5,091 nt of DNA from Giesbergeria sp. (GTDB lineage Bacteria; Pseudomonadota; Gammaproteobacteria; Burkholderiales; Burkholderiaceae_C). The notes beneath the pieces are model-generated. The model had not been told where the DNA came from, did not search any database, and worked only from the letters and a program-made list of their open reading frames with translations. The stretch is taken from assembly GCA_017987055.1 (NCBI GenBank), contig JAGNUJ010000119.1, positions 1 to 5,091 of the forward strand, in the 5' to 3' direction. Positions 1 through 5,091 of this stretch are shown one piece after another. Position 1 is the stretch's first letter. Every line of letters starts with the position of its first letter. The translations under genes and the position numbers were made by a program.

Positions 1-1
1 C

Positions 2-2572
2 GTCACCGGCGAATTGCCCGCCGACGGCGACCACTTGATGGCCGCGCTGGTGGCTGGCGTGACCAACCGACTCGACGCCAACGACGCGCGCCCGGCGGGG
101 CAAAGCCTGTCGCTGCAGGAGTACCACGCCGCGTTTGAGCAACTTATTGACCCGGACAGCCGCGCCGCCGTCAACGCCCTGTGGGGCCCGCCCGAGGCCG
201 ACCCGATGGTGCGCCAAGGCCGCTTTATGGTCAGTGGCCTGCGGCTGGGGCAGGTGTTTATTGGCATCCAGCCGGCGCGCGGCCGCGATATCGATTTGGT
301 CGCCACCTACCACGATGCGGATTTGGTGCCGACGCACGCTTATCTGGCGTTTTACTTTTGGTTGCGGCGCCAATTTGCCGTGGATGCGGTGGTACACGTC
401 GGCAAGCACGGCAACTTGGAGTGGCTGCCCGGCAAAAGCGTGGCGCTGGGCGCGGCCTGCTGGCCGGATGCCATTCTTGGCCCGCTGCCGCACCTGTACC
501 CGTTCATCGTCAACGACCCCGGCGAGGGCAGCCAAGCCAAGCGGCGCACGCAGGCGGTCATCATCGACCACCTGATGCCCGCCCTGACGCGCGCCGAAAC
601 CTACGGCCCGCTGCAACAGTTGGAGCGCCAGATGGACGAGTACTACGAGGCGCTGTCGCTCGACCCGCGCCGCGCCCAGCGCCTGCGCGCCGATATTCTG
701 GAGCGCGTGCTGAAGGACGGCCTGCACCAAGAATTGGGCTTTTCCCGCCCGGCGGACGACGCGGGCCGCGAAGCGCTGCTGCAGCGCCTGGATGCCTACC
801 TGTGCGAAATCAAAGAATCACAAATCCGCGACGGTCTGCATACCTTGGGCAGCTCGCCGCAGGGCCGCCAGCAGACCGATACGTTGGTGGCTTTGGCGCG
901 TTTTCCCAGCGGTACAAAGGCCAGTCAGCGCAGCCTGTTGCAGGCGCTGGCCAGCGATTTGCAGTTGGATGGCGTCGCCGGCTTCAACCCCCTCAGCCCC
1001 GAATGGGCGGCGCCGTGGAGCGGCCCCTATCCCGCCGCCTTGCAAGCCTTGAGCGACCAACCGTGGCGCCACGCCGGCCACACGCGCGAGCGGCTGGAGC
1101 TGCTGGCGCAGCAGTTGGTGGCAGACAACGTGGCCGCCGCGCCCGCGCTGGACGCTGCCACTTGGCCGCACACCGCGCCGGTGCTAGAGCGCCTGCGCAG
1201 CGTGCTGCAACCGCGCCTGCAAGCCTGCGGTAGCAACGAAATCGCCCAATGCCTGAACGGTTTGGCCGGCCGCTTTGTGCCACCCGGCCCGAGCGGTGCG
1301 CCCTCACGCGGGCGGCCAGATACGCTGCCCACCGGGCGCAATTTCTATTCGGTCGATACCCGCGCCGTGCCGACGCAGACCGCCTACGCCATGGGCGCCA
1401 AAGCCGCCGAGCGCGTCATTGAGCGCCATCTGCAAGACCACGGCGAGATGCTGGGCAGTCTGGGCCTGTCGGTTTGGGGCACCAGCACCATGCGCACCGG
1501 CGGTGAAGACATCGCGCAGGCCTTCGCGCTGCTCGGGGTGCGTCCCAAATGGGCCGAGGGCAGTAGCCGCGTGGTCGATATCGAAGTGCTGCCGATGGCG
1601 ATACGCAACCGCCCGCGCGTGGATGTGACGCTGCGGGTGTCGGGCTTTTTCCGCGATGCTTTCCCCAACGTGATGGATTTGTTTGATACGGCGGTGCGCG
1701 CTGTGGTCGCCATCAGCCCCGATGACGAGAGCGACGAAGTCAACCCGGTGCGCGCCCGCGTGCTGCGCGAAGCCGCCGCAGCCCAGCAAACCCAAGGCGT
1801 GAGCGCCGAACAAGCGCAGCGCGAGGCCAGTTGGCGCGTGTTTGGCCCGCGCCCCGGTGGCTATGGCGCGGGTTTGCAAGAGGTGATGGCCAGTGGCCGC
1901 TGGCAGGATGGCGCCGATTTGGCGCAGGCTTATCTGCGCGCCGGTGCTTTTGCCTACGGCCAAGGGCAAGGCCAGCACGGCGTGGCGGCGCGCAGCCAGT
2001 TTGAGCAGCGCTTGTCTGGCTTGCAAGCCGTGCTGCACAACCAAGACAACCGCGAGCACGACGTGCTCGATTCGGACGACTACTACCAGTTTCAGGGCGG
2101 CATGGCGGTGGCGGTGCAGCACTTGGCCGGCACGCCGGCCGCGCTGTACCACGGCGACTTCAGCGTCCCCGGCGAGCCGCGCATCCGCAGCCTGAACGAA
2201 GAAGTGGCGCGGGTGCTGCGCTCGCGCGCCGTCAACCCGAAATGGCTAGCCGGCATCCGCCGCCACGGCTACAAGGGTGCGTTTGAGATGGCGGCGACGG
2301 TGGACTATCTGTTCGCCTTTGACGCTACCACCGGCGTGGTACACGACCACCAATACGCGCTGGTGGCCGACGCTTATCTGCACGACGACACCAACCGCGC
2401 GTTCTTGCTGCAGCACAACCCGCTCGCCCTGCGCAGCATCGGCCAGCGCTTGCTCGAAGCCATGCAGCGCGGTATGTGGGAGCAGCCGGGCGACCAGCGC
2501 GAGCGCATCGAACACCACCTGCTGGCGCTGGAACAGCGGCTGGAAGAACACGGAGAAGGCCCCTTGGTATGA
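2..2572 (+). CDS. cobN: Cobaltochelatase large subunit CobN (5'-truncated by window edge)
   Basis: Large catalytic subunit of the ATP-dependent cobalt chelatase, which inserts Co2+ into hydrogenobyrinic acid a,c-diamide in the aerobic-type cobalamin pathway in the cytoplasm. The frame is open from base 2 with no stop, so the gene begins upstream; the TTG at 14 is internal, not a start. About 856 codons are present, whereas CobN proteins are usually about 1250-1400 residues, so roughly a third is missing. Strongly family-like blocks are HVGKHGNLEWLPGK (about 395-436), followed by the conserved NDPGEGSQAKRR stretch, then TGRNFYSVDTRAVPTQ (1331-1378), SVWGTSTMRTGGED and the RVSGFFRDAFPNVMDLFD region (to about 1690). 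The C-terminal block contains ATVDYLFAFDATTG. These belong to the CobN/BchH (CobN/Mg-chelatase) domain. I prefer CobN over ChlH/BchH because the next genes are corrin genes. The end overlaps the ATPase gene start (ATGA), suggesting translational coupling. No internal frame breaks were seen. Confidence 0.95.
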   Translation, partial: VTGELPADGDHLMAALVAGVTNRLDANDARPAGQSLSLQEYHAAFEQLIDPDSRAAVNALWGPPEADPMVRQGRFMVSGLRLGQVFIGIQPARGRDIDLVATYHDADLVPTHAYLAFYFWLRRQFAVDAVVHVGKHGNLEWLPGKSVALGAACWPDAILGPLPHLYPFIVNDPGEGSQAKRRTQAVIIDHLMPALTRAETYGPLQQLERQMDEYYEALSLDPRRAQRLRADILERVLKDGLHQELGFSRPADDAGREALLQRLDAYLCEIKESQIRDGLHTLGSSPQGRQQTDTLVALARFPSGTKASQRSLLQALASDLQLDGVAGFNPLSPEWAAPWSGPYPAALQALSDQPWRHAGHTRERLELLAQQLVADNVAAAPALDAATWPHTAPVLERLRSVLQPRLQACGSNEIAQCLNGLAGRFVPPGPSGAPSRGRPDTLPTGRNFYSVDTRAVPTQTAYAMGAKAAERVIERHLQDHGEMLGSLGLSVWGTSTMRTGGEDIAQAFALLGVRPKWAEGSSRVVDIEVLPMAIRNRPRVDVTLRVSGFFRDAFPNVMDLFDTAVRAVVAISPDDESDEVNPVRARVLREAAAAQQTQGVSAEQAQREASWRVFGPRPGGYGAGLQEVMASGRWQDGADLAQAYLRAGAFAYGQGQGQHGVAARSQFEQRLSGLQAVLHNQDNREHDVLDSDDYYQFQGGMAVAVQHLAGTPAALYHGDFSVPGEPRIRSLNEEVARVLRSRAVNPKWLAGIRRHGYKGAFEMAATVDYLFAFDATTGVVHDHQYALVADAYLHDDTNRAFLLQHNPLALRSIGQRLLEAMQRGMWEQPGDQRERIEHHLLALEQRLEEHGEGPLV
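2552..2559 (+). promoter_or_regulatory. Ribosome binding site for the ChlI-like ATPase gene
   Basis: A purine-rich GGAGAAGG at the end of cobN lies 9 bases before the ATG at 2569. It contains both GGAG and AAGG, the best Shine-Dalgarno match at any gene junction in this window. It fixes the start at 2569 rather than at the upstream in-frame alternative around 2476, which would overlap cobN by almost 100 bases. Confidence 0.75.
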
Positions 2573-3666
2573 GTTTGTTAAATCCGCTTGAAGCGCCGCA
2601 GTCCGCCACCCGCCCGCAGTTTCCGCTCACGGCGCTGGTCGGTCAGCCGACCTTGCAGCTGGCGCTGCAACTGGCCGCCATCGACCCCGGCATTGGCGGC
2701 GTGCTCATCAGCGGGCCGCGCGGCACCGCCAAATCCACCGCCGCGCGTGCGCTGGCCGCGCTGCTGCCGGACGCACCGTTTGTCAACCTGCCGCTGGCCG
2801 CCAGTCTGGAGCAGCTGGTCGGCAGTCTGAACATCGAAGACGTGCTGCGCGATGGCCGGGTGCGCCTGCAGCCCGGCCTGTTGGCGCGGGCGCACCAAGG
2901 CGTGTTGTATGTCGATGAAGTCAACCTGCTGCCCGACGCGCTGATTGACGCCCTGCTCGACGCCGCCGCCAGTGGCGTGCACACGATTGAGCGCGACGGC
3001 ATCTCGCAGCAGCACGCGGCGCGCTTTGTGCTGGTCGGCACCATGAACCCGGAAGAGGGCGAATTGCGTCCGCAACTGCTCGACCGCTTTGGCCTGTCGG
3101 TCGCGCTGACCAACCCGGACAGCACCGCGCAGCGCAGCGCCATCCTGCGCGCGCGCCTGCGCTTTGACGCTGACCCGGCTGGCTTTGCCGCGCAGCATGA
3201 GCCAGCCCAGCAAGCGCTGCGCCACGCCCTGATTGCTGCCCGCGCCGCTTTGGCGCAACTCGATTGGCCCGATGCCGTGCTGCACCACGCCGCAGAACGC
3301 GCAATGGCCGCCGGTGTGGATGGGATGCGCGCCGATTTGGTACTGCTGCGCGCCGCCCGAGCGCTGACGGCGCTGCAAGGGCGCGATGCGGTCAGCTGCG
3401 CCGATGTCGATGCGGTGGCCGAATTGGCGCTGGCGCACCGCAGCGCAGCGCCGCCGCAGGCGATGCCACCGCCACCGCCACCGCAGTCGCCGCCTCCACG
3501 TCCACCGATACCACCTGATAACAGTGCGGCGGCTGATTCACTACCACCGCCCCCCGCCAGCGAAGCCACTCCCGCGCACCAAGGCGACTGGGGCGCCATG
3601 CCCGCCCAGCCCGAAGGCTTCACCCCCGTACCGCGCATTCCGGGATGGCCGGCAAAAAAAGCCTAG
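2569..3666 (+). CDS. chlI: ChlI/BchI-type AAA+ ATPase of cobaltochelatase (zero-frame product of a chlD-type gene)
   Basis: A 365-residue AAA+ motor subunit that hydrolyses ATP to drive cobalt insertion by CobN. Visible motifs are Walker A GPRGTAKS (residues 49-56, Lys55), Walker B GVLYVDEVNLL (111-121, Asp116 and Glu117), sensor 1 GTMNPEEGELRPQ (157-169, Asn160), the arginine finger in LLDRFG (Arg173) and sensor 2 GMRADL (252-257, Arg254). This pattern is typical of Mg-chelatase ChlI/BchI. ChlI proteins usually end soon after the AAA+ lid, but here residues about 294-332 form a proline-rich tail like the linker of ChlD/BchD. The start at 2569 overlaps the cobN stop (ATGA) and has a good ribosome binding site. 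The frame ends GCA AAA AAA GCC TAG on a slippery run, so the stop is probably bypassed by some ribosomes to make full ChlD. The intact ATPase motifs mean the short form could serve as the small subunit itself. CobS is a less likely identity. Confidence 0.9.
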   Translation: MSLLNPLEAPQSATRPQFPLTALVGQPTLQLALQLAAIDPGIGGVLISGPRGTAKSTAARALAALLPDAPFVNLPLAASLEQLVGSLNIEDVLRDGRVRLQPGLLARAHQGVLYVDEVNLLPDALIDALLDAAASGVHTIERDGISQQHAARFVLVGTMNPEEGELRPQLLDRFGLSVALTNPDSTAQRSAILRARLRFDADPAGFAAQHEPAQQALRHALIAARAALAQLDWPDAVLHHAAERAMAAGVDGMRADLVLLRAARALTALQGRDAVSCADVDAVAELALAHRSAAPPQAMPPPPPPQSPPPRPPIPPDNSAAADSLPPPPASEATPAHQGDWGAMPAQPEGFTPVPRIPGWPAKKA

Positions 3667-4346
3667 GCCACCCCGCCAGCCGCCCGCGCAGCGGGTTGGG
3701 TCGGCGGCGGTGGCCTAGCCCCTTGGCAGACAGCCTTGCCGCGCCGGCGATGCGGGAGGCGGGCGCGGCAGAAATCGGCGCTATCGCGTGGTTGGCGACA
3801 CTGCGGGCCAAAGGCGCGCAAGCCTTGCTGCCCGAACACCTGCGCCGCTTGCCACTGCCGGCGCGCCATGCGCGGCTGCACTGCATCGTGCTCGACACCT
3901 CCGGCTCGATGCGCGCGCAAGGCCGGCTGGCGCTGGCCAAAGGCCACGCCGCGCAGCTCATCGCCCAAGCGGCGCAGCAAGGCGATGACGTGGCGCTGCT
4001 GCAACTCGGTGGCGACGGCGTGCAACTGCTGCTGCCACCCGGGCGCGCCCGTGCGTCGGGCGGTGTGCGCCTGCGCAGCGTCGGCGGCGGCGGTGGCACG
4101 CCGCTGGCGCAGGCGTTGGCGCAGGCCGAACAACTGCTGCAACGCGCCCAGCGCCGCCAAGGCCTGCTCGACTGCTGGCTGTGGCTGCTGACCGATGGCC
4201 GCACGCTGCAAGAACCGCAGCCCCCGCCGTCTGCCCAGCACCGGGTGATTTTGGATTTTGACGACCCGCGCCAAGCGCTGGGCCGCTGCGCCACTTGGGC
4301 GGCGCACTGGGGTGCGGCGCACTACAGCGCGCTGCGTGATTTATGA
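2569..4346 (+). CDS. chlD: Predicted -1 frameshift product: full ChlD-like medium subunit (AAA+ domain, Pro-rich linker, VWA domain)
   Basis: Join of 2569-3660 and 3660-4346, re-reading base 3660 after a -1 slip on A_AAA_AAA. The product would have 592 residues: 364 from the ATPase frame and 228 from the VWA frame. This is in the normal size range of ChlD/BchD. Domain order is AAA+ (about 20-290), proline-rich linker (about 294-332), a basic segment with GRRR just after the shift, ATLRAKGAQAL leading into VWA, then VWA with a complete MIDAS. That is the canonical ChlD architecture, so the two frames look like one gene. Supporting facts are the in-phase slippery heptamer, the strong downstream stem-loop, and no obvious ribosome binding site for the second frame. 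In chelatases the medium subunit pairs with the AAA+ ring and contacts the large subunit through its VWA domain. An accidental frameshift or two independent genes remain possible. A sequencing error in the A run is a further alternative. Confidence 0.75.
3466..3483 (+). repeat. Three tandem CCACCG hexamers in the proline-rich linker
   Basis: Three perfect copies of CCACCG run head to tail and encode part of the Pro run near residues 300-305 of the ATPase reading frame. Further proline codons follow to about 3560. This is a low-complexity stretch in a flexible interdomain linker, of the kind that changes length by slippage during replication. It falls between the lid of the AAA+ domain and the frameshift site. 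Confidence 0.6.
3645..4346 (+). CDS. VWA-domain open frame, C-terminal half of ChlD (reached by -1 frameshift or by own start)
   Basis: A 233-residue frame in the -1 register relative to the ATPase, if read from the ATG at 3645. It encodes the VWA (integrin-I-like) domain of ChlD/CobT, which binds a divalent metal and links the AAA+ rings to the large chelatase subunit. The metal-ion-dependent adhesion site is complete: DTSGSM (residues 84-89), Thr152 in GGGGGTPL, and Asp184 in LTDGR. Between them, KGHAAQLI and DDVALLQL match the ChlD pattern. Homology to ChlD seems to start directly after the A run (GRRR, ATLRAKGAQAL). The ATG at 3645 lies inside the end of the ATPase gene with only a weak CGGG upstream. 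The next ATG at 3750 also lacks a ribosome binding site. The frame is open upstream to a stop at 3516-3518 but holds no other start there, so translation most likely arrives by frameshifting. The stop overlaps the cbiB start. Confidence 0.88.
   Translation: MAGKKSLGHPASRPRSGLGRRRWPSPLADSLAAPAMREAGAAEIGAIAWLATLRAKGAQALLPEHLRRLPLPARHARLHCIVLDTSGSMRAQGRLALAKGHAAQLIAQAAQQGDDVALLQLGGDGVQLLLPPGRARASGGVRLRSVGGGGGTPLAQALAQAEQLLQRAQRRQGLLDCWLWLLTDGRTLQEPQPPPSAQHRVILDFDDPRQALGRCATWAAHWGAAHYSALRDL
3654..3660 (+). promoter_or_regulatory. Slippery heptamer A_AAA_AAA for -1 ribosomal frameshifting
   Basis: Seven consecutive A residues are read in the ATPase frame as GC(A) AAA AAA, followed by GCC TAG. This is the X_XXY_YYZ arrangement in the right phase, so tandem slippage of two lysyl-tRNAs by one base keeps full pairing. 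After the slip the next codons are AGC CTA GGC, which enter the VWA frame. The zero-frame stop lies only one sense codon further on. A weak GGGA at 3642-3645, eight bases upstream, could act as an internal Shine-Dalgarno-like stimulator as in dnaX; this is tentative. RNA polymerase slippage adding one A would give the same frame. Confidence 0.8.
3663..3718 (+). promoter_or_regulatory. Stem-loop downstream of the slippery site (frameshift stimulator)
   Basis: CTAGGCCACC at 3663-3672 pairs perfectly with GGTGGCCTAG at 3709-3718. After a single bulged C (3708), CCGCC (3673-3677) pairs with GGCGG (3703-3707), giving 15 base pairs. The loop holds a further five-pair hairpin, CCCGC (3683-3687) with GCGGG (3691-3695) around GCA. 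The structure starts two bases after the slippery run and contains the zero-frame TAG in its 5' arm. There is no T tract after it, so it is not an intrinsic terminator. Its position fits a ribosome-pausing element. The spacer is shorter than the usual 5-8 bases, so the first pairs would be melted by the ribosome when it reaches the slip site. Confidence 0.75.
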
Positions 4347-5091
4347 GCGTGTTTATGGGTGCGTGGCTGCTGGATTTGTCGCCGCTGCTGCCCGGCGTTA
4401 GCGGCTGGTTGGCGCTGTGCGTGCTGTTGATGGCGCTGTTGATAGCGCTGGCGGTCGATGGGCTGTGCGGCGAGCCGCCGCTGCGCTGGCACCCGGTCGT
4501 CTGGATGGGCCGTGCCCTAGATGCCTTGGGCCAGCGCGTGGCACCCACCCAGCCGACCGGGCGCGATTTAAAGTCTTTTTGGCTTGCAGCCCTTGCGTGG
4601 TGTGCGCTGGCAGCTCTTTTTATGATAGCTGCGGCGCTGCTGCAAGCTGGCGTGCAGTGGCTGCTGTGGGGCGGGCGCGCACCGGCGATGGCGCCGCTGT
4701 CGAGCGCGGCGCTGCGCCCTTTGCTGTGCGAACCGGGCATGGACATGGCAGCGCTGGAGCAGGCTGTGCGCGCGCTGCTGGCCGCGCTGCTGCTGGGCGC
4801 GCTGCTCAAACCGCTGATGGCGCTGGCGCTGCTGCAAAGCGAAGTGCGCGCCGTCGAAGCCGCACTCACCGAGTCGCTCGACGCTGGCCGCGCCCGCCTA
4901 GCGTGGCTGGTCAGCCGCGACGTGGCGCAGCTCAGTGCCGAGGAAGTGCGCCAAAGCGCCATCGAAACGCTGGCAGAAAACCTGAACGATTCCGTCATCG
5001 CCCCGCTGTTTTGGTTTTTGCTGCTGGGCCTGCCCGGCGCGGCGCTGTACCGCTTTGCCAACACCGCCGACGCCATGTGGGGCTACCCCGG
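4343..5091 (+). CDS. cbiB: Adenosylcobinamide-phosphate synthase CbiB/CobD (3'-truncated by window edge)
   Basis: Integral membrane enzyme that joins (R)-1-amino-2-propanol phosphate or its dephosphorylated form to adenosylcobyric acid, giving adenosylcobinamide phosphate or cobinamide. The frame is open for 249 codons to the window end. Family marks are VDG.CGEPPLRWHPVVWMG (residues 39-56), SRD (191-193), and ETLAENLNDSVIAPLFW followed by GLPGAALYRFANTADAMWGY (208-248). CbiB proteins are about 300-330 residues, so about 60-80 are missing. Hydrophobic segments lie at about 21-38, 79-101, 141-164 and 217-236, as expected. The ATG overlaps the previous stop (ATGA), and no clear Shine-Dalgarno is seen, so translational coupling is likely. 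The first 20 residues before the first helix are somewhat long; the ATG at 4355 is an alternative start. Codons 75-96 lie in an AT-richer repeat-like patch. The P. denitrificans name for this enzyme is CobD. Confidence 0.93.
   Translation, partial: MSVFMGAWLLDLSPLLPGVSGWLALCVLLMALLIALAVDGLCGEPPLRWHPVVWMGRALDALGQRVAPTQPTGRDLKSFWLAALAWCALAALFMIAAALLQAGVQWLLWGGRAPAMAPLSSAALRPLLCEPGMDMAALEQAVRALLAALLLGALLKPLMALALLQSEVRAVEAALTESLDAGRARLAWLVSRDVAQLSAEEVRQSAIETLAENLNDSVIAPLFWFLLLGLPGAALYRFANTADAMWGYP
4566..4630. repeat. AT-richer, dispersed-repeat-like patch inside cbiB
   Basis: About 65 bases with 30 G or C (46 %) stand out against a background near 70 %. They contain two CTTTTT tracts (4575-4580 and 4615-4620) and end in ATGATAGCT. 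On the reverse strand this reads AGCTATCAT, then AAAAAGAGCTGCCAGCGC, then CAAGGGCTGCAAGCC, then AAAAAGACTTT. From memory that resembles a family of short repeats (AGCTATCA...GCTGC.AGCGC...GGGCT...GCC.AAAA) scattered in Comamonadaceae genomes. I cannot confirm this without a search. The patch keeps the cbiB frame and encodes DLKSFW plus most of a hydrophobic helix (residues 75-96). Confidence 0.5.

Noticed and set aside
14..16. TTG at 14 as the start of cobN
   Set aside because: The frame is open to the left edge, the preceding codons read as normal CobN sequence, and the protein would be far too short. The gene is simply cut by the window.
2125..2140. Perfect inverted repeat GGCCGGC-AC-GCCGGCC inside cobN
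   Set aside because: Two-base spacing, GC-rich coding sequence and ordinary encoded residues make chance the likely explanation; no regulatory context is visible.
1304..2152. Long open frames on the reverse strand, including 1304-2152, 2578-3438, 2643-3638 and 3958-5076
   Set aside because: They are antisense shadows of cobN, chlI/chlD and cbiB, caused by high GC at third positions. Their translations are low-complexity Arg/Ala/Ser/Gln-rich with no recognisable domain.
2476..2568. Extended N-terminus of the ATPase from 2476
   Set aside because: This 31-residue stretch is Arg/Ala/Gly-rich shadow translation of cobN in another frame. ATG 2569 has a good ribosome binding site and the normal overlap with the cobN stop.
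3654..3660. Sequencing error or decayed chlD pseudogene at the A run
   Set aside because: It cannot be excluded from sequence alone. However, the in-phase heptamer, the downstream stem-loop, complete MIDAS and Walker motifs, and the known precedent for frameshifting in this family make a functional signal more likely.
3663..3718. Intrinsic transcription terminator after the ATPase gene
   Set aside because: The hairpin is strong but is followed by CCCCTTGGCAG, not a T tract. It lies inside the VWA coding frame, and the A run lies before it. A reverse-strand terminator (the A run would be T on that strand) is not excluded in principle, but no reverse-strand gene ends here.
4343..4358. ATG 4355 as the cbiB start instead of ATG 4343
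   Set aside because: Neither has a clear ribosome binding site, but ATG 4343 gives the ATGA overlap seen also at the cobN end, so I kept it. The difference is four residues.

Overview
This is a GC-rich, gene-dense window from a cobalamin (vitamin B12) biosynthesis operon. All genes are on the + strand, and there is no intergenic gap longer than a few bases. Protein family content, very high third-position GC, and a short AT-richer repeat-like patch inside the last gene point to a betaproteobacterium of the Burkholderiales, probably Comamonadaceae-like. That taxonomic reading is inference and rests on memory, not a search.

Layout: (1) 2-2572, the C-terminal two thirds or so of CobN, the large subunit of the aerobic-type cobaltochelatase, cut by the left window edge. 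(2) 2569-3666, an AAA+ ATPase of the ChlI/BchI family with a proline-rich tail, overlapping the cobN stop by ATGA. (3) 3645-4346, an open frame in the -1 register encoding a von Willebrand factor A (VWA) domain, which corresponds to the C-terminal half of ChlD/BchD. (4) 4343-end, the N-terminal 249 codons of CbiB (adenosylcobinamide-phosphate synthase), again overlapping by ATGA and cut by the right edge.

The main discovery is the junction between (2) and (3). The ATPase frame ends GCA AAA AAA GCC TAG. The seven-A run (3654-3660) is a canonical A_AAA_AAA -1 slippery heptamer in the correct phase. A -1 slip there enters the VWA frame directly and bypasses the TAG two codons later. Immediately downstream is a strong GC-rich stem-loop (10 perfect base pairs 3663-3672/3709-3718, then 5 more after a single bulge, with a further hairpin in the loop). 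The VWA frame has no convincing ribosome binding site of its own. The simplest reading is a single chlD-type gene that yields two proteins by programmed -1 ribosomal frameshifting. One is a 365-residue ChlI-like small subunit (normal termination). The other is a 592-residue ChlD-like medium subunit (frameshift). Together with CobN they would form a CobN-ChlI-ChlD type cobaltochelatase. To my knowledge such dual-coding chlD genes have been reported for cobalamin producers, so this is probably an instance of a recently described phenomenon rather than a wholly new system.

How the genes work together: CobN binds the corrin substrate and Co2+, and the AAA+ and AAA+/VWA subunits power insertion of cobalt. 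After adenosylation and amidation by enzymes encoded elsewhere, CbiB attaches the aminopropanol arm. A 46 %-GC, 65-base patch at about 4566-4630 inside cbiB, which encodes a hydrophobic helix, looks like a dispersed repeat domesticated in frame. I saw no RNA genes, CRISPR arrays, insertion sequences, promoters or intrinsic terminators; any cobalamin riboswitch would lie upstream of the window.
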